The notes under the pieces were generated by a model, which was not told the origin of the DNA, did no database searches, and saw nothing but the letters and a program-made list of their open reading frames with translations. A stretch of DNA of 64,000 nt from Haliea salexigens DSM 19537 (lineage in GTDB: Bacteria > Pseudomonadota > Gammaproteobacteria > Pseudomonadales > Halieaceae): positions 186,001-250,000 of the forward strand of contig NZ_AUHJ01000001.1 of NCBI RefSeq assembly GCF_000423125.1. The letters run 5' to 3'. Position numbers and translations under genes: made by a program. The number at the start of each line of letters is the position of its first letter. Position 1 is the stretch's first letter. Positions 51,388-60,039 of this stretch are shown here, piece by piece.

Positions 51388-53631
51388 ATGAATACGCTGC
51401 AGGAACTGACCCGCATTGTGCAAGCCGCCGCCCAGGCGGACCAGACCGAAGACCAGGTAAAGCTGATCGTGGAAGCGATCCACCGCGCGATCGCGGTCGA
51501 TGTCTGTAGCCTGTACATTGCCGCAACCGATGGCGCCATGGTACTGGTGGCCAGCCACGGCCTGGACCAGCAGGCCGTGGGCTACAGCCGCTTGCCCGCG
51601 GGCCGCGGCCTGGTGGGTCGCGTGGCGCAAACGCGACACCCCATCAACGTGGCCGAGGCCGCGTCGCACCCCGATTTCTGCTATCTGGCGGAAACCCGTG
51701 AAGACGAATTCATCAGCTTCTGCGGGGTTCCCGTGGTGCGAGCCGGTGCCGTTATCGGCGTGCTGGTGGTGCAGTCTCGCGAAGGCCGCCTGATGTCCGC
51801 GGATGAACAGGCGTTTCTGGTGACGCTATCGACCCAGTTGGCTCTGGTACTGCCTCCCGAACCGCTCGCCGTGCATGCGCCGGCCAACGCCGTGCGGCGG
51901 GTGCGGGGCGTGAAGGGTGCGCCCGGCACCGGCATCGGCAACGCCTGGCTGTGTGAGAACGTCGACCTCTACGCCGTTCCCGACCGTCCCTGCGAAGACC
52001 CCGCCGCCGCGATCAGCGAGTGGCACCAATTGCTGGCCAAAGTGAGCGATGACGTCGAGAACGAACGCAGGCAACTGGGTGAGCAGCTCTCGGAAGGGGT
52101 CAGCGCGGTGTTCAAGGCCTACCAGATGCTGCTCAATGACCCGGGGCTGCGCCTGGGTGTCGAACAGGCCATCGCAGGTGGACAATGGTTACCCGGTGCC
52201 CTGCGGCAGGTCGTGCATCACTACGCCGAAGTGTTCCTGGCCATGGAGGACCCCTATCTGCGCGCGCGCAATGAAGACCTCCATCACCTCGGCAACAAAC
52301 TCTACCAGTCCTGGGCCGGTGCCAGTGGCAATGCGCCTGCCGACGATCACGGCCCCCTGGTGCTGGTTGGCGCCAAGGTGAGCGTGTCGGATATCGCCGC
52401 CTGTGACCCACTGCGCCTCGCGGCCATCGTCTGCTACGAGGGGTCGAGCCTGTCACACACGGCGGTGCTGGCCAACGCGCTGGGCGTACCCGCGGTCATG
52501 GGAACCGGCAAGTTGAAGGGCATTGACGACGGCAGCCCCCTGATTGTGGATGGCAATACAGGGCAGGTCATACTCTACCCCAGCCCCTCCATCCGGCTGG
52601 AATTCGAGCGGCTGCAGCGCGCCGAACAGGCACTGAAGGGGGAGCTCGCGAGCCTGCGGGACGAGCCAGCAACCACGACGGATGGTGAACGGGTGCGACT
52701 CATGGCCAACACCGGCCTGCTCGCGGATATTTCGCCGGGGCTCGCCAACGGCGCCGAAGGCATCGGGCTGTACCGCACCGAAATGCCTTTCATGATCAGC
52801 GAAACCTTCCCCTCGGAAGAGGAGCAGCTGAATATCTACCGGCAGGTGCTGGACGCCTACCGCGGGCGGCCGGTCTACATGCGTATCCTCGATATCGGTG
52901 GCGACAAACCCCTGCCCTACTTCCCGATACATGAAGAAAACCCTGCTCTTGGGTGGCGCGGCATCCGTTTCTGCCTGGACAACAGTTCCCTGCTGATGAC
53001 TCAGGTGCGCGCCATGCTGCGCGCTGCGGAGGGTGGCGCAGACCTGCATATACTGCTGCCAATGATCAGCAACAGCGGGGAAATTGCCGCTTTCGGGGGC
53101 GTCCTGAACGATGCCCTGCAGCAGTTGCGCGATGAGGGCGTTGACGTCCACCGCCCCAAGGTGGGGATTATGGTGGAAGTACCGGCGGCCATATCACTGC
53201 TGCCGGCCTGGGCAAACAGGCTGGATTTCATCTCCATCGGCTCCAACGACCTCAGCCAGTACCTGCTCGCACTGGACCGCAACAACCCACGCGTGGCGGG
53301 TGCCTACGATCACATCCACCCTGCAGTGCTGCAGGAAATAGCGCGTATTACCACCCACGCCCATGCCGGCGGGCTGCCACTCAGCCTCTGTGGCGAGATG
53401 GCGGCGGACCCCGCCGCGGTGGTATTTCTGCTTGGCATCGGTATTCGTACACTGAGTATGAGTGCGTCCAAGCTGCCGCGAATAAAGTGGTTACTGCGCT
53501 CAATATCGGCCCGGGATGCCGCAGACCTCGCGCAGCAGGCCCTCACCCTGGACAACAGTGCTGACATCCGCGCGCTGCTGGAGGGTGCGCTGCATCAACG
53601 CGGCCTTGGGCGCCTGCTGGGCAGTGAATGA
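51388..53631 (+). CDS. ptsP: Phosphoenolpyruvate-protein phosphotransferase PtsP (EI-Ntr)
   Basis: First enzyme of the nitrogen phosphotransfer system; passes phosphate from PEP to NPr. An N-terminal GAF domain (about 1–160) senses glutamine or 2-oxoglutarate in known members. The phospho-histidine is H357 in EGSSLSHTAVLANALG, matching His356 in E. coli PtsP. The PEP-binding barrel follows with GIGLYRTEMPF, ILDIGGDKPLPYF and GSNDLSQYLLALDRN. 747 residues. The usual neighbour rppH is not adjacent here. Confidence 0.96.
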   Translation: MNTLQELTRIVQAAAQADQTEDQVKLIVEAIHRAIAVDVCSLYIAATDGAMVLVASHGLDQQAVGYSRLPAGRGLVGRVAQTRHPINVAEAASHPDFCYLAETREDEFISFCGVPVVRAGAVIGVLVVQSREGRLMSADEQAFLVTLSTQLALVLPPEPLAVHAPANAVRRVRGVKGAPGTGIGNAWLCENVDLYAVPDRPCEDPAAAISEWHQLLAKVSDDVENERRQLGEQLSEGVSAVFKAYQMLLNDPGLRLGVEQAIAGGQWLPGALRQVVHHYAEVFLAMEDPYLRARNEDLHHLGNKLYQSWAGASGNAPADDHGPLVLVGAKVSVSDIAACDPLRLAAIVCYEGSSLSHTAVLANALGVPAVMGTGKLKGIDDGSPLIVDGNTGQVILYPSPSIRLEFERLQRAEQALKGELASLRDEPATTTDGERVRLMANTGLLADISPGLANGAEGIGLYRTEMPFMISETFPSEEEQLNIYRQVLDAYRGRPVYMRILDIGGDKPLPYFPIHEENPALGWRGIRFCLDNSSLLMTQVRAMLRAAEGGADLHILLPMISNSGEIAAFGGVLNDALQQLRDEGVDVHRPKVGIMVEVPAAISLLPAWANRLDFISIGSNDLSQYLLALDRNNPRVAGAYDHIHPAVLQEIARITTHAHAGGLPLSLCGEMAADPAAVVFLLGIGIRTLSMSASKLPRIKWLLRSISARDAADLAQQALTLDNSADIRALLEGALHQRGLGRLLGSE

Positions 53632-53664
53632 TACAATCACGCGTTCACGCTATCGGGAAAACAC

Positions 53665-54546
53665 ATGACGGCTCTGGACAAAGACAACCAGCCCCTGGCT
53701 GGCGAACGCCTGCAACGGCATATCGAGCGCGCGCTGGCACTGACTGAAGTACCGCAGAGCCGTGACCTGCAAATTGCCTACCAGCTCATCAAACGCCTTT
53801 TCCGGCCGGTGGTCAGCGGCGTAGAGCACATTCCCGATAAACCGTGCCTGTTCGTGGGCAACCACAGCCTGTTTGCCCTGGACGGCATGATTGTTGTTTC
53901 GATTCTGCAACAACAGTACGGACGTTTCCTGCGCCCCCTGGGCGACAAGTTTTTGTTCACGCACCCATCACTGGAAAATGCCTTGCTGGCACGCGGTGCG
54001 GCCATGGGCCACCCCGAAGTCTGCCGCGCGCTGATGGCCCACGGGCAGGACCTGCTGGTGTTTCCAGGCGGCGCGCACGAGGCCGTGAAGCCCAACCGGC
54101 TGCGCTACCAGCTGCAGTGGAAGGAGCGCTTCGGCTTCATTCGCATGGCCGCGGAACACGGTTACACGATCATGCCCTTTGGCATCGTTGGCCCGGACGA
54201 GTTCTACGACCACCTGATCGAGAGCGAAGCCCTGCCCGACTCACTCCCGGGCCGGCTCTTACAGCGCGTGGGCCTGCTCACCGACGATACCCGCGGCGAT
54301 GCCCTGCCCCCGATTGCGATGGGCGCACTCGGCAGCCTGCTGCCAAAACCCCAGCGCTGTTATCTGGGCTTTGGGCAGCCGGTCAGCCTCGCGGCCTACA
54401 CCCGGCGCAAACCGGGCAAGGTGCAACAGCGCAAAATTCGCGACCAGATTGCCGGTGAGATCGAGCAGCAGCTGCGCGAACTCCTCCTGCTGCGGGAGCA
54501 GCAACGCGGGGAGAACAGCCTGCTGCGACGCATCCTGACGCTGTAA
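53665..54546 (+). CDS. Lysophospholipid/diacylglycerol acyltransferase-like protein
   Basis: Membrane-associated acyltransferase of 293 residues. It has the PlsC-superfamily block FVGNHSLFALDGM and, instead of PEGTR, the FPGGAHEAVK motif seen in DAGAT/TMEM68-like enzymes. This points to acylation of a diacylglycerol, alcohol or similar acceptor rather than lysophosphatidate, but the substrate is not known. 33 bases after ptsP with no clear terminator, possibly co-transcribed. Convergent with the MATE gene. Confidence 0.8.
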   Translation: MTALDKDNQPLAGERLQRHIERALALTEVPQSRDLQIAYQLIKRLFRPVVSGVEHIPDKPCLFVGNHSLFALDGMIVVSILQQQYGRFLRPLGDKFLFTHPSLENALLARGAAMGHPEVCRALMAHGQDLLVFPGGAHEAVKPNRLRYQLQWKERFGFIRMAAEHGYTIMPFGIVGPDEFYDHLIESEALPDSLPGRLLQRVGLLTDDTRGDALPPIAMGALGSLLPKPQRCYLGFGQPVSLAAYTRRKPGKVQQRKIRDQIAGEIEQQLRELLLLREQQRGENSLLRRILTL

Positions 54547-54559
54547 CAGGCAGGCTGCG

Positions 54560-55921
54560 CTAGTCCGCCATCACCCGCGCCAGCCGCGAGGGCTTGCGCC
54601 AGGTCGAACCGCGCAGGCGCAGCAGGTAGACCACCGCAAGGGCAAGCAACATGGCCACAAAGCCCCACCAGCTTACCAGCGGCCCCACCTCGAGATGCTT
54701 GATCATCACGTACTGGGCGACCAGCATCAGCACGTGCAGGCTCATTGACGTGTTCATCAGCCAGCGGGTGTCTCCAGCGCCACGCAGCACACCGCTGCAG
54801 ACCAGTATCACCGCATCGGCCACTACATACGTGGCCATACCCAGCATCATGCGCGCTCCCAGGCTGGCGATTTCGCTGAAGTCCTCGCCGGGCGTGGCGA
54901 ACACCATCATCAACTCGTAGCGAAACAGCACAAAGAACAGCGCCAGTACCACCGAGAATCCCAGCGCAATGGTGAAGCCCGCGGCGATAAGCTGGCCCGC
55001 TCGCGTCATATCCCGCGCACCCACATAGCGGCCAATCATGCTGGTGATCGCGATATTCAGGCCGATCAATGGCACGTAGTTGAGCATATCCCAGTTGAAG
55101 ACAATGGCCATGGCCGCACCTTCGGCAATGCCGTAGGACTGGAATAGCAACAAAAAGAAATTGAACGTTGCAGCGCCGACAAAAGTCTCGAAACCAGAGG
55201 GCAGGCCCAGCCGCACGTAGCGACGCAGAATGCCCGGATCAAAGCGGAACGAGTCGGCCACGTGGAACCGCTCGCGGTGAATACGATTGAAGTAAAAGGC
55301 TGCGTAGATCAACAGGCTGCAGGCCGTGGCAATCACCGTGGCCAGCGCCGCTCCACGGATGCCCAGCTCCGGGAAACCCAGTTTGCCGAAGATCAGCGCC
55401 CAGGTCAGCGGGATATTAATGAGCACACCCAGCACATCGGTAATCATTACAACGCGGGTTTTGCCAATGCCACAGAAGTACCCCGCGACACAGGCCTTCA
55501 ACAACGCAAAGAACGCGCCGCTCATCATCACGAAGTAGTACTGGCGCTCCAGAACAACCTGTTCGGGTGGATGGCCCATGGCGGAAAACAGCCCACCCAT
55601 GCCCCAGGCGATAACCAGCAGCAACGGCTGACACGCCAGCGCCATGATCGCGCCCTGGGTGAGTACGCGCGGGCATTTTTCCAGTTGCCCGGAACCGTAG
55701 TACTGCGCCACCAGTGCCGTGGCGTAGGACATGATGCCGATGAACAGCGACACACTGACGAAAAAGGTGACACCGCCACCCAGCGCTGAGGCGATATGCA
55801 GGGCGTCAATGCGGGATAGAAAAAAGCGGTCGGTGAATACCATGAGCGCGAACGCGCTCTGCGACACTACCATAGGTAGCGCCATGCGGAGCAATTCGCG
55901 TGTTTGACCCGTGCTGAGCAT
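54560..55921 (-). CDS. MATE family efflux transporter
   Basis: Twelve-helix inner-membrane exporter using a Na+ or H+ gradient. 453 residues, two repeats of six segments; the N-terminus RELLRMALPMVVSQSAFALMV and the pattern IALPLT…GIRGAALATVIA are typical of the family. Substrate cannot be predicted. The strong ribosome site GGAGAGG precedes the ATG, and a promoter lies at 56031–56059. Confidence 0.93.
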   Translation of the reverse strand: MLSTGQTRELLRMALPMVVSQSAFALMVFTDRFFLSRIDALHIASALGGGVTFFVSVSLFIGIMSYATALVAQYYGSGQLEKCPRVLTQGAIMALACQPLLLVIAWGMGGLFSAMGHPPEQVVLERQYYFVMMSGAFFALLKACVAGYFCGIGKTRVVMITDVLGVLINIPLTWALIFGKLGFPELGIRGAALATVIATACSLLIYAAFYFNRIHRERFHVADSFRFDPGILRRYVRLGLPSGFETFVGAATFNFFLLLFQSYGIAEGAAMAIVFNWDMLNYVPLIGLNIAITSMIGRYVGARDMTRAGQLIAAGFTIALGFSVVLALFFVLFRYELMMVFATPGEDFSEIASLGARMMLGMATYVVADAVILVCSGVLRGAGDTRWLMNTSMSLHVLMLVAQYVMIKHLEVGPLVSWWGFVAMLLALAVVYLLRLRGSTWRKPSRLARVMAD

Positions 55922-56030
55922 TACCCTCTCCAGCGGTGCATACGCGATGCCCGCCGCTGACTCAGCGCGCGACTGCCTGCTACCTCAGGTACCGCGCCAT
56001 GGTCAGCTTCGCTTGCAGAAAAAGGCTGAC

Positions 56031-56059
56031 ATTATAGGCTCCGGCTGTTGAAGTGCCAG
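56031..56059 (-). promoter_or_regulatory. Sigma-70 promoter for the MATE gene
   Basis: On the minus strand CTGGCA (four of six −35 bases) is followed after 17 bases by a perfect TATAAT −10 at 56036–56031. The predicted start lies near 56024, about 100 bases before the MATE ATG. The 210-base gap holds no gene. Confidence 0.6.
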
Positions 56060-56131
56060 TGCAGGGATGGGTAAAAAGACCGGCGGCAGATCGGCGCGAC
56101 GAACGCCAACCTCCCGAGTGCCGGTAGCGCC

Positions 56132-56656
56132 CTAGCGTTTGGGGATGCCCAGGGCGGCGAGGTTTGCCGCCATATCCTGCGCCGCGGTGGCGGGGCTGAT
56201 GGAACGGTCGATCTTGAGAATAGTCCCGTCAGCGCCAATGTAGAACGTATGGCGTTTGGCGAACCCCATCATGGCCAACACGCCATAAGCCTCCGCGACC
56301 TGTTTGTCGGGGTCACTCAGCAGCGGGAAATCCGCCTCCGTCTCCTCGGCGAAGCGACGATTTTCTTCCACCTCATCCACGCTGGCCATGAAATACGTCA
56401 CATCGTACTCGCGGATGAGATGGCCGTTTTCGGCCAGTGACTTGCACTCCACGGTGCAGCCCGAGGTGAAGGCGCGCGGATACCAGGCCAGCACCACAGC
56501 CTGCTTGCCCTTGAAATCGGCCAATGCATGGCGTTTGCCATCACTCCCCAGCAAGCTGAAATCGGGGGCGGGATCGCCCACCGCCAACTCCTCGGCCATG
56601 GCAGGCACCACACAGGCAAGGGCCAGCAGCAACGTGAATGATCGAATGATGTTCAT
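56132..56656 (-). CDS. Periplasmic peroxiredoxin (AhpC/TSA, PrxQ-like)
   Basis: Thiol peroxidase exported by a signal peptide (1–21, PAMA/EELAVG). The peroxidatic site is WYPRAFTSGCTVEC: C67 as peroxidatic cysteine and C71 a possible resolving cysteine, four positions later rather than five as in BCP. Conserved SDPDKQVAEAYGV follows. 174 residues. The ATG at 56656 has GGAG upstream; the longer upstream frame is not coding. Reduces H2O2 or alkyl peroxides, probably near the envelope. Confidence 0.88.
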   Translation of the reverse strand: MNIIRSFTLLLALACVVPAMAEELAVGDPAPDFSLLGSDGKRHALADFKGKQAVVLAWYPRAFTSGCTVECKSLAENGHLIREYDVTYFMASVDEVEENRRFAEETEADFPLLSDPDKQVAEAYGVLAMMGFAKRHTFYIGADGTILKIDRSISPATAAQDMAANLAALGIPKR

Positions 56657-56790
56657 GTGGACTCCAGTGTCAAGGTTGGGCGCGTTTCCCTGCGGACAAA
56701 CTCCGTAGTAAGGTACGCGCCTGTTAGCGGCTGGATCACCGCAGCACAGCATCCGCCGCTCTGTTGACGCTGACAACCCCGGATATTGCC

Positions 56791-59700
56791 ATGCCCAGCC
56801 TAACCCGAACACTGTGTTTTCTGCTACTCGCCAATGCACTGGCAGCCGCCACGTCCCAGGCACGGGACGAGAACAGCTGGCGTGTAAACGCCCCCGATTT
56901 CTCTACACCCGCCACCCGCGCCACGATTGACGTGAACGAGGGTACCTGGATGAGTATTGACGTCTCGCCGGACGGCAAACACATTGCGTTTGACCTGCTT
57001 GGCGACCTGTACGAAATCCCCATGGAAGGTGGCCCCGCAAAACCACTGACCAGCGGCTTCGCTTGGGACATGCAGCCCCAGTACAGCCCCGACGGCCGCC
57101 ATATTGCATTTACCTCCGACCGCGACGGCGGGGACAACCTGTGGGTGCTGGAGCGCGCCAGCGGCGAACTGCGTCAGGTCACTTTCGAGGATTTCCGGCT
57201 GCTCAACAGCCCGAGCTGGAGCCGGGACGGCAACTACCTTGCTGCGCGCAAGCACTTCACTACCTCGCGCTCGCTTGGCACCGGCGAAATCTGGCTGTAT
57301 CACCTCGGCGGCAGCGAGCAGAACAGTGGGCAGATGCTGGTTCCCCGCCCCAGCCCGACCTTCCAGAAAGAGCAGGGTGAACCGGCCTTCAGCCCCGACG
57401 GCAAGAGCCTGTACTTTTCGCTGAACACCACCCCCGGCGATACTTTCATCTACCACCAGGACAGCAACACTGAGCTGTTCCAGATTCGGCGGCTCGACCT
57501 GGCAACCGGTGATATCAGCACAGTTGCCGGCGGGCCGGGCGGTGCGGTCCGCGCCACCCCGTCGCCGGATGGCAAGCGCCTCGCCTACGTCAAACGGGTG
57601 CGCGCGCAGTCGCGACTTTTTGTGCAGGACCTCGCGACCGGCACCGAGCGCATGCTGTTTGATGGCCTTGACCTGGACATGCAGGAAACCTGGGCGGTGC
57701 ACGGCCTCTATCCCACCATGGAATGGACGCCAGACAGCCGCGATATCGTGTTCTGGGCGCAGGGCAAGCTCTGGCGCCTGAATACTGCCGACGAGTCGCT
57801 GGCCGAAATCCCCTTCGAGGTCAGCGGCAGCCGCGACATCTATCCCGCCGTGCGCTTTCCGGTAAAGGTTGCTCCGGAAGAATTCGACACCCGCATGGTC
57901 CGTTTTGCCACGCCTTCACCGGACGGCAAAGCCGTTGTGTTCGAGTCTCTGGGGCGCCTGTACGTGAAACGTGGCGACAATGCCCCCCAACGCCTGACGA
58001 ACGGTGACACAGACGGCTTCGACTACGCACCCGTGTGGAGCCCCGATGGCCGCGAAATACTTTTCCTGCGCTGGAGTGACAGCGAGCTCAGCCGCATTTA
58101 TCGCGTGGCCGCGCGTGGTGGCAAGGCGCGTGCACTGGACCACCCGAAAGGCCAGTATACGGAGCTTGCTATCGACCGCAGCGGAGAAACCCTCGTCGTG
58201 CGCAAACTTGCCGGCAGCGCTCTGCTCAACCCCGAGTGGTCGGTGCAGCCGGGCCTTTATCTGGTCGAGCGCAAGTCCGGGGACATGCAGTTTGTCAGTG
58301 CGCGCGGTGAACACCCGCACTTCGGCCCCGATGGCCGCCTGTATGCCCAGGAACGCGCCGAAAGCGCCAGCGGTCGTGGCAGCAGCACCGCCAGCACGGT
58401 GCTGATTTCCATGTCCCGCAGTGGCCACGATGTGCAGCAGGTGGCCAGCGCGGAGCTGGCCACGCGCATCCAGCTCGCGCCCGACGGACAGCACATTGCC
58501 TTCATCAACGGGCATCAGGTGCACCTCGCGGCAACCGCGCCCAGCGCGGGTGAAACACTCATCCTTGACGCGACCAAACCCGCGTTTCCCACCTTGCGGC
58601 TGAGCCGTGTGGGCGGTGAATACCTGGCGTGGAATGCCGATGGCAGCGCCGTGAGCTGGAGCACCGGGGCTGAATTCAAAACTGTGCCGGTGGCCGACGC
58701 CATGCGCCCCGGCTTCAGCCCTCCGCAGAGCGGCACCAACCTGAGCATGCGCGTCGCTGCGGCCCGCCCCGACACGCGCCTGGCGCTGACCAACGCGCGG
58801 GTTGTCACGCTGAATGCACAGCGCGACGTGATCGATAGCGGCACGGTGTTGCTGGAAGGCAACCGCATCCGCGCTGTGGGCGACAGCAGCCTGGCCATCC
58901 CCGATGGTTTCCGCCAGGTTGATCTCGACGGCAAAACCGTAGTGCCCGGCTTTGTCGACATACACGCACACGGCCCCTATGGCCGTGCCGACATCATTCC
59001 CCAGCAGAACTGGGATCTGCTGGCTCACCTGGCACTGGGCGTTACCACCGTGCACAACCCGTCCAGCCAGGCCTCGCTGGTATTTGCTGCCGCCGAATAC
59101 GCCCGCGCCGGACGCATCCTCGGGCCGCGTATTTTTTCCACAGCAGAGATCATCTACGGCGCAAAATCCACCTACTACGCCCCGGTGGAGACACTCGACG
59201 ATGCCCTGGCACACGTTCGCCGGCTCAAGGCCCAGGGCGCGGTTACCGTCAAGAACTACAACCAGCCGCGCCGCGACCAGCGCCAGATGGTGATTGAGGC
59301 ATCCCGCCGCGAGGGTGTGATGCCCGTGGCAGAGGGCGGCGCGCTCTACCATATGGACATGAACCTGATTGGAGACGGCATTACGGGAGTCGAACACAAC
59401 GTCCCCACCCTGCGTCTCTATGACGACGTACTGCAGTACTGGCGCCAGAGCGAGGCCGGCTATACACCCACCCTCGTGGTGACGTTCGGTGGCCTGACCT
59501 CGGAAGACTACTACTACCAGGACACCGAGGTGTGGAAGCACCCACTGCTCGCCAATTTCGTGCCGCCGGCGGTGTTGCAACCGCGGTCAGTGCGCCGACC
59601 AATGGCACCGGAAGCCGACTATCGGGACGATGATGCAGCGGCGGCGGCCAAAGCATTGCTGGACGCCGGCGTACTGGTCAACACCGGTGGTCATGGCCAG

Positions 59701-60027
59701 CGCGAGGGGCTGGCCACACACTGGGAGATGTGGAGTTTTGTACGCGGCGGATTCACGCCCATGGAAGCGCTGGCCGCGGCTACCATCAACCCGGCACGCT
59801 ACCTGGGTATGGATGCCGACATCGGCTCGCTGGAGCCCGGTAAACTGGCTGACCTGGTGATTATCGATGGCAACCCGCTGGAGAATATCCGCCACACCGA
59901 CCACATCAGCCACGTGGTACTGAATGGACGCGTGTACGCGGCGGACTCGCTGTCGGAAGTCTTCACCGGCGACAGCACCCTGCAGCCCTTCTACTGGGAG
60001 GCCAAGCCGGAATCGGCGATTCGCTGA
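56791..60027 (+). CDS. Secreted fusion of TolB-like beta-propeller and amidohydrolase
   Basis: Exported protein of 1078 residues with a signal peptide (about 1–24, ATSQA). Residues about 40–620 carry repeated propeller motifs such as DVSPDGKHIAFDLLGDLYE and YSPDGRHIAFTSDRDG. The rest is an amidohydrolase barrel with the metal motif VDIHAHGPYG and later HGQREGLATHWEMW, GMDADIGSLEPGKLADLVI. This layout is common in marine gammaproteobacteria and is thought to act on cyclic amides or peptides. The ATG at 56791 fits the signal peptide better than the one nine codons upstream. Substrate unknown. Confidence 0.9.
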   Translation: MPSLTRTLCFLLLANALAAATSQARDENSWRVNAPDFSTPATRATIDVNEGTWMSIDVSPDGKHIAFDLLGDLYEIPMEGGPAKPLTSGFAWDMQPQYSPDGRHIAFTSDRDGGDNLWVLERASGELRQVTFEDFRLLNSPSWSRDGNYLAARKHFTTSRSLGTGEIWLYHLGGSEQNSGQMLVPRPSPTFQKEQGEPAFSPDGKSLYFSLNTTPGDTFIYHQDSNTELFQIRRLDLATGDISTVAGGPGGAVRATPSPDGKRLAYVKRVRAQSRLFVQDLATGTERMLFDGLDLDMQETWAVHGLYPTMEWTPDSRDIVFWAQGKLWRLNTADESLAEIPFEVSGSRDIYPAVRFPVKVAPEEFDTRMVRFATPSPDGKAVVFESLGRLYVKRGDNAPQRLTNGDTDGFDYAPVWSPDGREILFLRWSDSELSRIYRVAARGGKARALDHPKGQYTELAIDRSGETLVVRKLAGSALLNPEWSVQPGLYLVERKSGDMQFVSARGEHPHFGPDGRLYAQERAESASGRGSSTASTVLISMSRSGHDVQQVASAELATRIQLAPDGQHIAFINGHQVHLAATAPSAGETLILDATKPAFPTLRLSRVGGEYLAWNADGSAVSWSTGAEFKTVPVADAMRPGFSPPQSGTNLSMRVAAARPDTRLALTNARVVTLNAQRDVIDSGTVLLEGNRIRAVGDSSLAIPDGFRQVDLDGKTVVPGFVDIHAHGPYGRADIIPQQNWDLLAHLALGVTTVHNPSSQASLVFAAAEYARAGRILGPRIFSTAEIIYGAKSTYYAPVETLDDALAHVRRLKAQGAVTVKNYNQPRRDQRQMVIEASRREGVMPVAEGGALYHMDMNLIGDGITGVEHNVPTLRLYDDVLQYWRQSEAGYTPTLVVTFGGLTSEDYYYQDTEVWKHPLLANFVPPAVLQPRSVRRPMAPEADYRDDDAAAAAKALLDAGVLVNTGGHGQREGLATHWEMWSFVRGGFTPMEALAAATINPARYLGMDADIGSLEPGKLADLVIIDGNPLENIRHTDHISHVVLNGRVYAADSLSEVFTGDSTLQPFYWEAKPESAIR

Positions 60028-60039
60028 GACCCGTCGCGC

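Noticed and set aside
57916-59580. Open frame of 554 codons opposite the amidohydrolase
   Set aside because: Shadow of a clear TolB–amidohydrolase coding region.
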